18,353 bases of DNA from RFTU01 sp049423145 (GTDB taxonomy: Bacteria; Pseudomonadota; Gammaproteobacteria; Burkholderiales; Burkholderiaceae_C). Position 1 is the first letter of the stretch. The number at the start of each line of letters is the position of its first letter. The DNA lies in NCBI GenBank assembly GCA_049423145.1, contig JBMSQF010000053.1:1-18353 (forward strand), in the 5' to 3' direction. The notes beneath the pieces are model-generated. The model ran no database searches and had not been told where the DNA came from. It saw only the letters and a list, made by a program, of their open reading frames with translations. The position numbers and the translations under genes are program-made. Of this stretch, positions 1 through 6,636 are shown piece after piece.

Positions 1-47
1 AATGACTCCGACCCCATTTAACGCCCCGCCCATCTAGGCGACCGCTC
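1..47. other. Short non-coding flank at the window edge
   Basis: No coding sequence can be supported here; it lies just downstream of the methyltransferase stop codon at 48-50. The first 20 bases read as AATGGGGTCGGAGTCATT-like sequence on the minus strand. From memory, similar GGGGTC(A/G)GAGTC strings recur in proteobacterial genomes near REP-type or RAYT-associated repeats, but this is unverified and the piece is too short to define an element. Confidence 0.3.
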
Positions 48-1307
48 TCATGCCCTTCGAACCAGCACGGCGGCGAAAAACCCGTCCGTGCTGTGGCGGT
101 GAGGCCACAGGCGCAGACAGCCGTGGGTGGTGAGGTCTGCGGCGGCGGGGACCTTCAGGCGTTCCAATTCGGTCGCGGCGTCGAGCTTCTGGAAGACGGG
201 ATGGGCGGCCAGGAAGGCTTCGACAATGGCCTCGTTCTCCTCGGGCAGGACGCTGCAGGTGGCGTACACGAGCCGACCACCCGGCTTGAGCAGCCGAGCG
301 GCGCTGGCGAGGATGGCGCTTTGCAGGGCGGCCAGTTCCGATACGGACTCCGGGGTCTGGCGCCACTTGAGGTCGGGGTTGCGGCGCAGGGTCCCCAGAC
401 CTGAACACGGTGCGTCCACGAGAACACGATCAATCTTGCCAGCCAAGCGCTTGATGCGGTCGTCACGCTCGTGGGCAATCTGAACAGGATGGACGTTGGA
501 CAGCCCACTGCGCGCCAAGCGAGGCTTGAGGGCCGCCAGCCGGTGCCCAGAGGTATCGAAGGCATAAAGACGCCCCGTGTTGCGCATGGCCGCGCCCAGT
601 GCGAGCGTCTTGCCGCCCGCACCGGCGCAAAAGTCCACCACCATTTCGCCGCGGTGCGCGTCGGTGAGCAGCGCCAGCAACTGACTGCCCTCGTCCTGCA
701 CCTCCACATCCCCTCGGGTGAACACTTCCAGGCGGTTGAGCGCAGGCTTTCCCTGAAGGCGCAGGCCCCAGGGCGAGTGCGGCGTGGCCGCACACGGAAA
801 GCCCAGGGATTCGAGTTCGCCCTGCGCCGCCTCACGCCGGGCCTTGAAGGTGTTGACGCGCAGGTCCAGCGGAGCGGGCTGGTCCATGGCCTCCAGAAAG
901 GCGGAGGTCTCATCGACCAACACCGCTTGCACACGATCCAGCAGCCAAGGCGGCATATTGGCGCGGACACGCGCCGGTAAGCTGCTCGTATCCAGCGACC
1001 TCACCTGCTGCAGCCACGCCCATTCGGATTCCGTGCTCGCGGCCTTCAGGTATGCATCGCTGCCCTGCCAGGCCAGCAAGACCAGCCGGCGCGCCAGCGG
1101 CCCCTGGCCGGATTGCGCCACATGCTGGAGCACCAGTCGCTGGCGCAGGACCCGGTAGGTGGTCTCCGCCAGGATGGCACGCTCCTTGGCTCCCAAAGCC
1201 TTGTGCTCGCGAAAGAAGGCCGAGACCTCGCGGTCGGCTGGGTGCACGAGCAGCAACACCCGCTGCATCAGTTCGGTGGCGAGTTGAACCTGGGCCTTGG
1301 GGTGCAT
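48..1307 (-). CDS. RsmB/NOP-family RNA (cytosine-5) methyltransferase
   Basis: SAM-dependent methyltransferase of the NOL1/NOP2/Sun family (419 aa), which makes 5-methylcytosine in RNA, most often 16S rRNA, in the cytoplasm. The C-terminal half holds the family motifs: SAM loop DFCAGAGGKT at 225-234, DAPCSGLG with Cys301, and YATCSVLPEENE with Cys351; these two cysteines are the release and nucleophile positions of the family. A helical N-terminal part (about 1-130) precedes them; it looks NusB-like in position but I cannot confirm that fold. The ATG at 1307 follows purN by 10 bp, and its purine-rich AAAAGG ribosome site overlaps the purN stop, so the two genes are probably one operon. RsmB or another family member is possible; the exact target base cannot be read from the sequence. 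Confidence 0.93.
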   Translation of the reverse strand: MHPKAQVQLATELMQRVLLLVHPADREVSAFFREHKALGAKERAILAETTYRVLRQRLVLQHVAQSGQGPLARRLVLLAWQGSDAYLKAASTESEWAWLQQVRSLDTSSLPARVRANMPPWLLDRVQAVLVDETSAFLEAMDQPAPLDLRVNTFKARREAAQGELESLGFPCAATPHSPWGLRLQGKPALNRLEVFTRGDVEVQDEGSQLLALLTDAHRGEMVVDFCAGAGGKTLALGAAMRNTGRLYAFDTSGHRLAALKPRLARSGLSNVHPVQIAHERDDRIKRLAGKIDRVLVDAPCSGLGTLRRNPDLKWRQTPESVSELAALQSAILASAARLLKPGGRLVYATCSVLPEENEAIVEAFLAAHPVFQKLDAATELERLKVPAAADLTTHGCLRLWPHRHSTDGFFAAVLVRRA

Positions 1308-1317
1308 GGGAGCCTTT

Positions 1318-1947
1318 TCAATAGATCAATTGCGCCGCGCCGTGGATGTGCCGGACATGGCCGTTTTCGAGGCGCAGTTCTCCGTGCACATGCCAGCCCA
1401 CCGCCATCGGCAGCAACCGGTGCTCGGCCTGCAGCACCCGCTCGGCCAGCGTGGCTTCGGTGTCCTCGGGCGCCACCGGCACCACGGCCTGCGCAATGAT
1501 GGGCCCGTGGTCCAGCGTGGGGGTGACATAGTGCACCGAGGCACCGCTCACCTTGACACCGGACTCCAGCACGCGACGGTGGGTCTGCAGCCCGGGGAAT
1601 GCCGGCAGCAAGGACGGGTGGATGTTGATGAGCCGCCCCTCGTAGTGGCGTACAAAGCCCTCCCCCAGCACCCGCATGAAACCGGCAAGAACGACCGTAT
1701 CGGCTCGATGCGCTTGGCAGGCCGCCAAGACAGCGGAGTCGAATGCGGCACGGTTGGGGAAGGCCCGATGGTCCAGCACTACGGTGGGCAGGCCCTCAGA
1801 CCGCGCCCAATCGAGGCCTGGCGCCTCAGGGTGGTTGCTGATCACCGCCGCAACTTCCACCGGCCAAGCCTGGCTGCGCGCAGCCTGGACCAAGGCGGCA
1901 AGGTTGCTGCCGCGGCCGGAGATCAGCACGATGAGGCGTTGGAGCAT
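1318..1947 (-). CDS. purN: Phosphoribosylglycinamide formyltransferase (GAR transformylase)
   Basis: Cytoplasmic enzyme of de novo purine synthesis that transfers a formyl group from 10-formyl-tetrahydrofolate to GAR. The family landmarks are present: the phosphate-binding SGRGSN near the N-terminus, the catalytic Asn and His in NIHPSLLPAFPG, and the later Asp in TPTLDHGP. The length is normal (209 aa). I chose the ATG at 1947, giving MLQRLIVLISGRGSN, because homologues begin the first beta strand within a few residues; an in-frame GTG at 1956 would add three residues. Neither start has a clear Shine-Dalgarno sequence. The gene is divergent from trpS, with only about 50 bp between the start codons, and leads into the RNA methyltransferase. 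Confidence 0.95.
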   Translation of the reverse strand: MLQRLIVLISGRGSNLAALVQAARSQAWPVEVAAVISNHPEAPGLDWARSEGLPTVVLDHRAFPNRAAFDSAVLAACQAHRADTVVLAGFMRVLGEGFVRHYEGRLINIHPSLLPAFPGLQTHRRVLESGVKVSGASVHYVTPTLDHGPIIAQAVVPVAPEDTEATLAERVLQAEHRLLPMAVGWHVHGELRLENGHVRHIHGAAQLIY

Positions 1948-1987
1948 GGGCCACACAGTGTATCGGCCGCGCTCGGTGAGCCCCTCC

Positions 1988-1993
1988 TACAAT
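1988..1993 (+). promoter_or_regulatory. Candidate -10 element (TACAAT) for trpS
   Basis: TACAAT matches five of six sigma-70 consensus positions and ends only 6 nt before the trpS ATG at 2000. Transcription from it would begin at or next to the start codon. No good -35 hexamer is seen 16-18 nt upstream (GGCCGC at 17 nt spacing), so this remains a candidate. Confidence 0.35.
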
Positions 1994-1999
1994 TCATCG

Positions 2000-3337
2000 A
2001 TGACTCAACGCGTTCTGACCGGCATCACCACGTCCGGCACTCCACACCTGGGCAACTATGTGGGCGCCATTCGACCTGCCGTTGCCGCCAGCCAGGAGCC
2101 GGGGGTGGAGAGCTTCTTGTTCCTGGCCGATTACCACGCGCTGATCAAGTGCGATGACCCGGCACGAGTGGCCCGCTCGCGCCTGGAGATTGCTGCGACT
2201 TGGCTGGCGTGCGGCCTGGATCCGCAGCGGGTGACCTTCTATCGGCAAAGCGACATCCCCGAGATCCCAGAATTGAACTGGCTGCTGACCTGCGTCACCG
2301 CCAAGGGCCTCATGAACCGGGCCCACGCCTACAAGGCTGCCACGGACGCCAACCGTGCGGCCGGTACCGAGGAGGACGATGGCGTCACGATGGGCCTGTT
2401 CTGCTACCCGGTGCTCATGGCCGCGGATATCCTGATGTTCAATGCGCACCGCGTGCCCGTCGGGCGTGACCAGGTTCAGCACATCGAGATGGCGCGTGAC
2501 ATCGCCAACCGCTTCAACCACCTCTACGGTCAAGGCCGCGAGCTCTTCGTGCTGCCGCAGGCGCAGATCGATGAAGCCGTGGCGGTGCTGCCCGGCTTGG
2601 ACGGTCGCAAGATGAGCAAGAGCTATGACAACACCTTGCCCCTGTTCGAGGGCGGCGCGCGCGCCATCAAGGAGACGGTGGCGCGCATCATCACCGATTC
2701 GCGGTTGCCGGGTGAACCCAAGACGGTCGAAGGCTCCGCGCTGGTGATGATTCACGACAGCCTGGCCACTTCTGAGCAGCAAGTGGCCTTTCACACCGAC
2801 CTGCGCGACGGCCTCGGCTGGGGTGAGGCCAAAGCCCGCACAACCGCGCTGCTGGAGGCACACATTGGGCCCATGCGCGAACGCTATGAAACGCTGATGG
2901 CGCGCCCGGATGACATCGAGGACGCCTTGATCGAAGGCGCGCGCAAGGCCCGTGCGCTGGCCACGCCGTTCCTGGATGAACTCCGGCGCGCGGTCGGCTT
3001 GGGTCGGCTGCACGGGTCGAATGGCGCCTTCCCATCTGGATCCCGCACGGCGGATTCGGGATCCGAGCGGCTGGCGGTATTCAAGCAGTACCGCGAGGCC
3101 GATGGACGCTTTTATTTCAAGCTCAGCGCGCACGACGGTCGCGTGTTGCTGCAGAGCGCAGGCTTCGACAACGGCCGTGATGCTGGCCAGTGGGTCAAGC
3201 GGATGCGCATGGAAGGCCCTGCAGTCGCCAAGACCGCACCGGTGGCCTTGGGCCCTGGGGTGGACTGGGCGCTGGTGGAAGAAGCCCTGCGCGTGCTCGC
3301 GGCCCATGAGCAAGCAGCCCGCGCGGCCCAAGCGTAA
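2000..3337 (+). CDS. trpS: Tryptophanyl-tRNA synthetase with C-terminal extension
   Basis: Class I aminoacyl-tRNA synthetase that charges tRNA-Trp. The HIGH-type motif is PHLGN at 15-19 and the KMSKS motif is at 204-208, with the family context MGLFCYPVLMAADI at 131-144. The reading frame is open further upstream, but MTQRVLTGIT is the usual family N-terminus, so the ATG at 2000 is the start; there is no Shine-Dalgarno sequence. At 445 aa the protein is about 110 residues longer than the common form of about 334 aa. The catalytic part ends near 335, then comes a Ser/Gly-rich linker (about 338-356) and a compact module (about 358-404: FKQYREADGRFYFKL, then RVLLQSAGF) that resembles the DUF1508/YegP fold. 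I recall a similar extension in other Burkholderiales TrpRS. It is probably the first gene of an operon with the next two. Confidence 0.96.
   Translation: MTQRVLTGITTSGTPHLGNYVGAIRPAVAASQEPGVESFLFLADYHALIKCDDPARVARSRLEIAATWLACGLDPQRVTFYRQSDIPEIPELNWLLTCVTAKGLMNRAHAYKAATDANRAAGTEEDDGVTMGLFCYPVLMAADILMFNAHRVPVGRDQVQHIEMARDIANRFNHLYGQGRELFVLPQAQIDEAVAVLPGLDGRKMSKSYDNTLPLFEGGARAIKETVARIITDSRLPGEPKTVEGSALVMIHDSLATSEQQVAFHTDLRDGLGWGEAKARTTALLEAHIGPMRERYETLMARPDDIEDALIEGARKARALATPFLDELRRAVGLGRLHGSNGAFPSGSRTADSGSERLAVFKQYREADGRFYFKLSAHDGRVLLQSAGFDNGRDAGQWVKRMRMEGPAVAKTAPVALGPGVDWALVEEALRVLAAHEQAARAAQA
3038..3064. repeat. Perfect 8-bp inverted repeat in the trpS linker
   Basis: GGATCCCG (3038-3045) and CGGGATCC (3057-3064) are perfect inverted copies separated by 11 nt. 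They fall exactly in the stretch coding for the flexible linker between the TrpRS catalytic body and its C-terminal module. Repeats of this length are expected a few times by chance in a GC-rich window, so function is unproven. Confidence 0.5.
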
Positions 3338-3351
3338 GCCCAGGGCGCGCC

Positions 3352-3792
3352 ATGGCCGGCATCCACATCACCGATATCGAGTCGGCCATCAACTGGTGGC
3401 GCGAACGGTCGCCATCTCCTGACGGCATCAGCGCCTGCGCGGAGGTGCGCGCGCTGGCAGAGATCTACGCGCTGATGGTCTACCACCGTGAAGTGGAGTG
3501 CGATGAAGCGAGCATGCCCGGCCGCGCGAAGAAGGCCTGGCTGGAGTGGTACGCCGCCACGCCGGATGCACCCTGCATCGCCATCTGCTCCACAAGCCAG
3601 GGCGACGACATCTGCAAGGGATGTGGTCGCACCTTCGATGAGGTGCAGAACTGGACCGTGATGACCCCCGGCGAGAAGCGCCGCACCTGGCGCCGCATCA
3701 CGCTTGAAGGCACGGCGTGGCGCTTCAACCGGTATGCGGAGCGAGCCTTGGCACACGCCGCAGCGCCTCAACACGCCGACCTCAGCACTTGA
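3352..3792 (+). CDS. DUF3717-DUF1289 fusion protein, four-cysteine motif
   Basis: A 146-aa cytoplasmic protein of unknown function made of two small domains. Residues about 5-72 (ITDIESAINWWRER, then LAEIYALMVYHRE) fit DUF3717, a family I associate with Burkholderiales. Residues about 73-116 fit DUF1289, with Cys75, Cys79, Cys88 and Cys91 (CxxxC, 8 residues, CxxC) and the conserved CGRTFDEV and W..M tail; this spacing suggests a bound metal ion or iron-sulphur cluster, which is inference. The ATG lies 14 bp after trpS with AGGG at 3342-3345 as ribosome site, so it is translated within the trpS operon. Its stop overlaps the proposed start of the MATE gene. There is no signal peptide or membrane segment. 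Confidence 0.9.
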   Translation: MAGIHITDIESAINWWRERSPSPDGISACAEVRALAEIYALMVYHREVECDEASMPGRAKKAWLEWYAATPDAPCIAICSTSQGDDICKGCGRTFDEVQNWTVMTPGEKRRTWRRITLEGTAWRFNRYAERALAHAAAPQHADLST

Positions 3793-5255
3793 GCATCGCC
3801 CACACCGCCGCCGCTTTCCGGCACGACACGCAGCGCATCTTCAAGCTGGCCTGGCCGGTGCTGGTGGGCCAATTGGCCGTGCTTGCCTTCGGCACCATCG
3901 ACACCATCTTGCTGGCCCGCATGGGCTCACAGGACCTGGCTGCGCTGGCGGTCGGATCGGCTGCCTACATCACCGTCTTCGTCGGACTGATGGGCGTTCT
4001 GCTGGCCATCGGACCGATCGTGGGCCACCACTACGGCGCCCAGCAGTGGGATGAAGCGGGACGGGAGTTCCATCAGGGCATCTGGCTGGCGCTCGGTCTG
4101 TCCCTGCTCGGTGCGGCCGTGTTGGCTTTTCCGCAGCCCTTCCTGGCCTTGGCCCAGGTCGAAGGCGAGGTGGCACGCGGCATCCGGGGTTACCTGGCGG
4201 CACTGGCCTTCGCATTGCCGGCATCCCTCCTGTTTACCGTGTACCGGGGATTCAATACCGCGATCTCAAGGCCCAGGGCCGTGATGAACCTGCAGCTGGC
4301 TGCTCTGGCCGCCAAGCTGCCGCTGTCGGTGGTCTTGGCCTGGGGCGTGCCGGTCCTGGGGATTCCGTCCATGGGCGTCGTCGGGTGCGGGGTGGCCACC
4401 GCAGTGGTGATGTGGCTCCAATGCGCGGCCGCGGCCTGGATCCTTCGCCAGGATGAACACTACGCGCCTTACAGGCTTCCCTTCTGCGCTGCGGGTCGTG
4501 CGCTGGATGCACCGGACGTCAGCCGCCTTCGGGGTCTGCTGCGATTGGGAATTCCGATGGGCGCGGGCATCCTGGTGGAAGTGACCGGCTTCACCTTCAT
4601 GGCGATCTTCATCGCACGGCTGGGCGCGCTACCGGTGGCGGGGCACCAGATCGCCGCCAACCTGGCCGCCCTGCTGTTTATGGTGCCGTTGGCCCTGTCG
4701 AATGCGACGAGTACCTTGGTGGCGCAGCGCCTGGGCGCACGGGCGCCACTGGATGCCCAGACCCTGGCCTGGCGCGGCGTGCAGTTGGCCGCGCTGATGG
4801 CCTTGTTGATGGGCGGCGCGCTGTATGCCGGTCGAGAAGCGGTGGTTGGTCTGTATACCCGGGATGCGGCGGTGGCATCGGCGGCCCTGGTGCTCATGGC
4901 ATGGCTGGTGTGGTTCCATCTTGCCGATGCGCTGCAGACGATGGCGGCGCTGGTCCTTCGGGCCTACCGGGTGGCAACCGTTCCGGTGGTGATCTACGCC
5001 GTGGCACTGTGGGGAGTGGGCCTGGGCGGCGGCCATCTGCTGGCGTTTCGAGACCCGCCTCAGGCCGGTGGGCCTGAGGCTTGGATACCCTGGGCTACCG
5101 GCGCACGCGGCTTCTGGGTCGCCTCCACGGTGTCGCTTTGGCTGGCTGCAGCCTTGCTGCTGGGTCTCATGGCGTGGGTGATCCGGCTCAAGACGGCACA
5201 GGCGCTTCGGGATGCGGCGCAGACCGTGCCGCTTGACGCGGCACGCGCAGGATGA
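3789..5255 (+). CDS. MATE-family multidrug/cation efflux transporter
   Basis: Inner-membrane antiporter of the MATE (NorM-like) family, expected to expel cationic drugs or metabolites using a Na+ or H+ gradient. About twelve hydrophobic segments can be seen in two similar halves. Conserved features include the acidic residue Asp38 in the first helix (GTIDTILLARMG), RGFNTAISRPR after helix 4-5, and GHQIAANLAALLFMVP in the second half. I chose the TTG at 3789, which overlaps the preceding stop as TTGA and gives 488 aa, near the usual length; a GTG at 3717 would add a non-homologous-looking 24 residues inside the upstream gene. The loop before the last helix is extended (about 418-440). The 3' end overlaps the convergent histidine kinase gene by 68 bp. 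The substrate cannot be predicted. Confidence 0.9.
   Translation: MSIAHTAAAFRHDTQRIFKLAWPVLVGQLAVLAFGTIDTILLARMGSQDLAALAVGSAAYITVFVGLMGVLLAIGPIVGHHYGAQQWDEAGREFHQGIWLALGLSLLGAAVLAFPQPFLALAQVEGEVARGIRGYLAALAFALPASLLFTVYRGFNTAISRPRAVMNLQLAALAAKLPLSVVLAWGVPVLGIPSMGVVGCGVATAVVMWLQCAAAAWILRQDEHYAPYRLPFCAAGRALDAPDVSRLRGLLRLGIPMGAGILVEVTGFTFMAIFIARLGALPVAGHQIAANLAALLFMVPLALSNATSTLVAQRLGARAPLDAQTLAWRGVQLAALMALLMGGALYAGREAVVGLYTRDAAVASAALVLMAWLVWFHLADALQTMAALVLRAYRVATVPVVIYAVALWGVGLGGGHLLAFRDPPQAGGPEAWIPWATGARGFWVASTVSLWLAAALLLGLMAWVIRLKTAQALRDAAQTVPLDAARAG
5057..5080. repeat. Perfect 10-bp hairpin inside the MATE gene
   Basis: GCCTCAGGCC (5057-5066), a GGTG loop, and GGCCTGAGGC (5071-5080) form a perfect 10-bp stem with a tetraloop. 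It codes for the extracytoplasmic loop before the last helix of the MATE pump. On the minus strand it lies about 108 nt past the histidine kinase stop codon, so it could shape the 3' end of that transcript. No U-tract follows on either strand, so it is not a canonical intrinsic terminator. Confidence 0.55.
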
Positions 5256-6636
5256 AACAACTGCCTCCGCCGGGGCGCGGCACCACCTCGGCTTGCCCAC
5301 CGTGGTGCTGGGCGATCTGAAGCACCAGCGCCAGGCCCAGGCCCACGCCCCCCTCACTCTCGGCATGGCCGGGTAGGCGGTAGAAGGGCTCGAAGATGCG
5401 TTGGGCTTCGTGCGGCGGTACGCCGGGCCCCCGGTCGAGCACGCGGACTTCAGCGGCGGCATGGCCGCCGTCATCGACATGGCGCAATTCCACCTGGACG
5501 GGCCCTTGGCCATACCGACGGGCGTTGTCCAAGAGGTTGCGCAGTGCGCGACGCAGCAGACGCTCCTCACCGCGTACCGGCGTGAGTCCGTCGGTATGGG
5601 CGAGTTCGGCACCTGCGCGCGCCACCTCCTCGGCCACGGTGGCCAAGAAGTCGAATGATGAAAAGGGTTTGGGCGCTGCAGGCGACAAGGCTTGAAGGCG
5701 GCTGGACAGCAGCAGCTCCTCGATGAGCGCATCCAGTTCGCGCAGGTTGTGGTCGATTTCCTGCCGCAGCCGCGCCCTGGTGGATTCTTCCTCGCAGTCC
5801 TGCAGCAGCCCCAGGGCCACCTTCAGGCGCGCCAGCGGTGATCGCAACTCGTGTGAGGCATTGGCCACCAGGCGGGAGTGGGACTGCACGAGTGACTCAA
5901 TGCGCTCCGCCGCGCGGTTGAACGAGGCCGCGAGCTGCGCCACTTCATCCCGTCCGCTGTCGTCCACGCGATGGCCCAGTGAACCACTGCCGAAACGCTC
6001 CACGCCCTGCTGGAGGTGCTCCAGCCGGCGGGTCAATCGCCGCACGACCGGATAAGCCCCCAGGGCCACGGCGAGGAACAGGGCTGCCAGCACCGCCACC
6101 AGACCGCCACCCGAGCGGACGGGGTCGGCAGCACTCCAGGGCCATGTCCAAGCGGGTGGTGGAGACGCCGGCAGGCGATCGGCACGGTAGGGTCTGTCGG
6201 CACGATCGGCGCGGTCGAGTCGCTCGGCTCCGTCGGGACGCGCTCCCCGCATCATCCACAGCGTTCGGCCATCCTCCAGCGCAATAGCCACCGGCGGTGA
6301 TGCACTGCCGTCCGCCATGCGCCGCTCAAACGCTGCGCTGGTGGCGATCCGACGGCCACTCGCATCATCCAAGGCCAGCGGCAGCCGCAGCCGCTCAGAC
6401 CAACCGCGCAGCGCGGCAGCTTGTTGAGCCGGATCGTCGTCGGCATCCGGCAGGGCCTGGCCGATGAGTTCGCCCATGGCACGCGCGCGGTTGGCAAAGC
6501 CGCCGGCTGCGCCTTGTTGGATGAGTCGCTCACGCTCCTGCTGCACATGCCGCTGGGCCAGCCATCCCGAACCCATGGCGAACAGGGCCAGGACCACAAC
6601 CACGGTGAGCCAGACCCGCAGGTACAGCGACTTCAA
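5188..6636 (-). CDS. Membrane sensor histidine kinase
   Basis: Inner-membrane sensor kinase of the EnvZ/CpxA type, partner of the adjacent response regulator. Order of parts: membrane helix about 6-27, periplasmic sensor region about 28-174, membrane helix about 175-197, HAMP about 198-250, dimerisation domain with phospho-acceptor His262 (NASHELRSPL), and an ATPase domain with N box NLLDN (367-371), G1 box DRGPGV (401-406), F box FEPFYR and G2 box GVGLGLAL (430-437). I chose the TTG at 6636 because it overlaps the regulator stop as TTGA and begins KSLYLRVWLTV, a normal N-terminus giving 482 aa; the longer open frame runs inside the regulator gene. The sensor region carries an odd DRADRADRPYRADR tract at 141-154. 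The last 68 bp overlap the convergent MATE gene. The signal sensed is unknown, perhaps envelope stress or metal. Confidence 0.94.
   Translation of the reverse strand: MKSLYLRVWLTVVVVLALFAMGSGWLAQRHVQQERERLIQQGAAGGFANRARAMGELIGQALPDADDDPAQQAAALRGWSERLRLPLALDDASGRRIATSAAFERRMADGSASPPVAIALEDGRTLWMMRGARPDGAERLDRADRADRPYRADRLPASPPPAWTWPWSAADPVRSGGGLVAVLAALFLAVALGAYPVVRRLTRRLEHLQQGVERFGSGSLGHRVDDSGRDEVAQLAASFNRAAERIESLVQSHSRLVANASHELRSPLARLKVALGLLQDCEEESTRARLRQEIDHNLRELDALIEELLLSSRLQALSPAAPKPFSSFDFLATVAEEVARAGAELAHTDGLTPVRGEERLLRRALRNLLDNARRYGQGPVQVELRHVDDGGHAAAEVRVLDRGPGVPPHEAQRIFEPFYRLPGHAESEGGVGLGLALVLQIAQHHGGQAEVVPRPGGGSCFILRVPRQAARSAPHPEAPVPS

Noticed and set aside
1676..1999. N-terminal extension of the trpS frame by 108 codons
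   Set aside because: The extension is antisense to purN and unlike any synthetase N-terminus; MTQRVLTGIT at 2000 is the standard beginning.
1994..3331. Long minus-strand open frame (445 codons) opposite trpS
   Set aside because: It mirrors trpS almost end to end, has no recognisable motif, and is what high-GC codon bias produces on the antisense strand.
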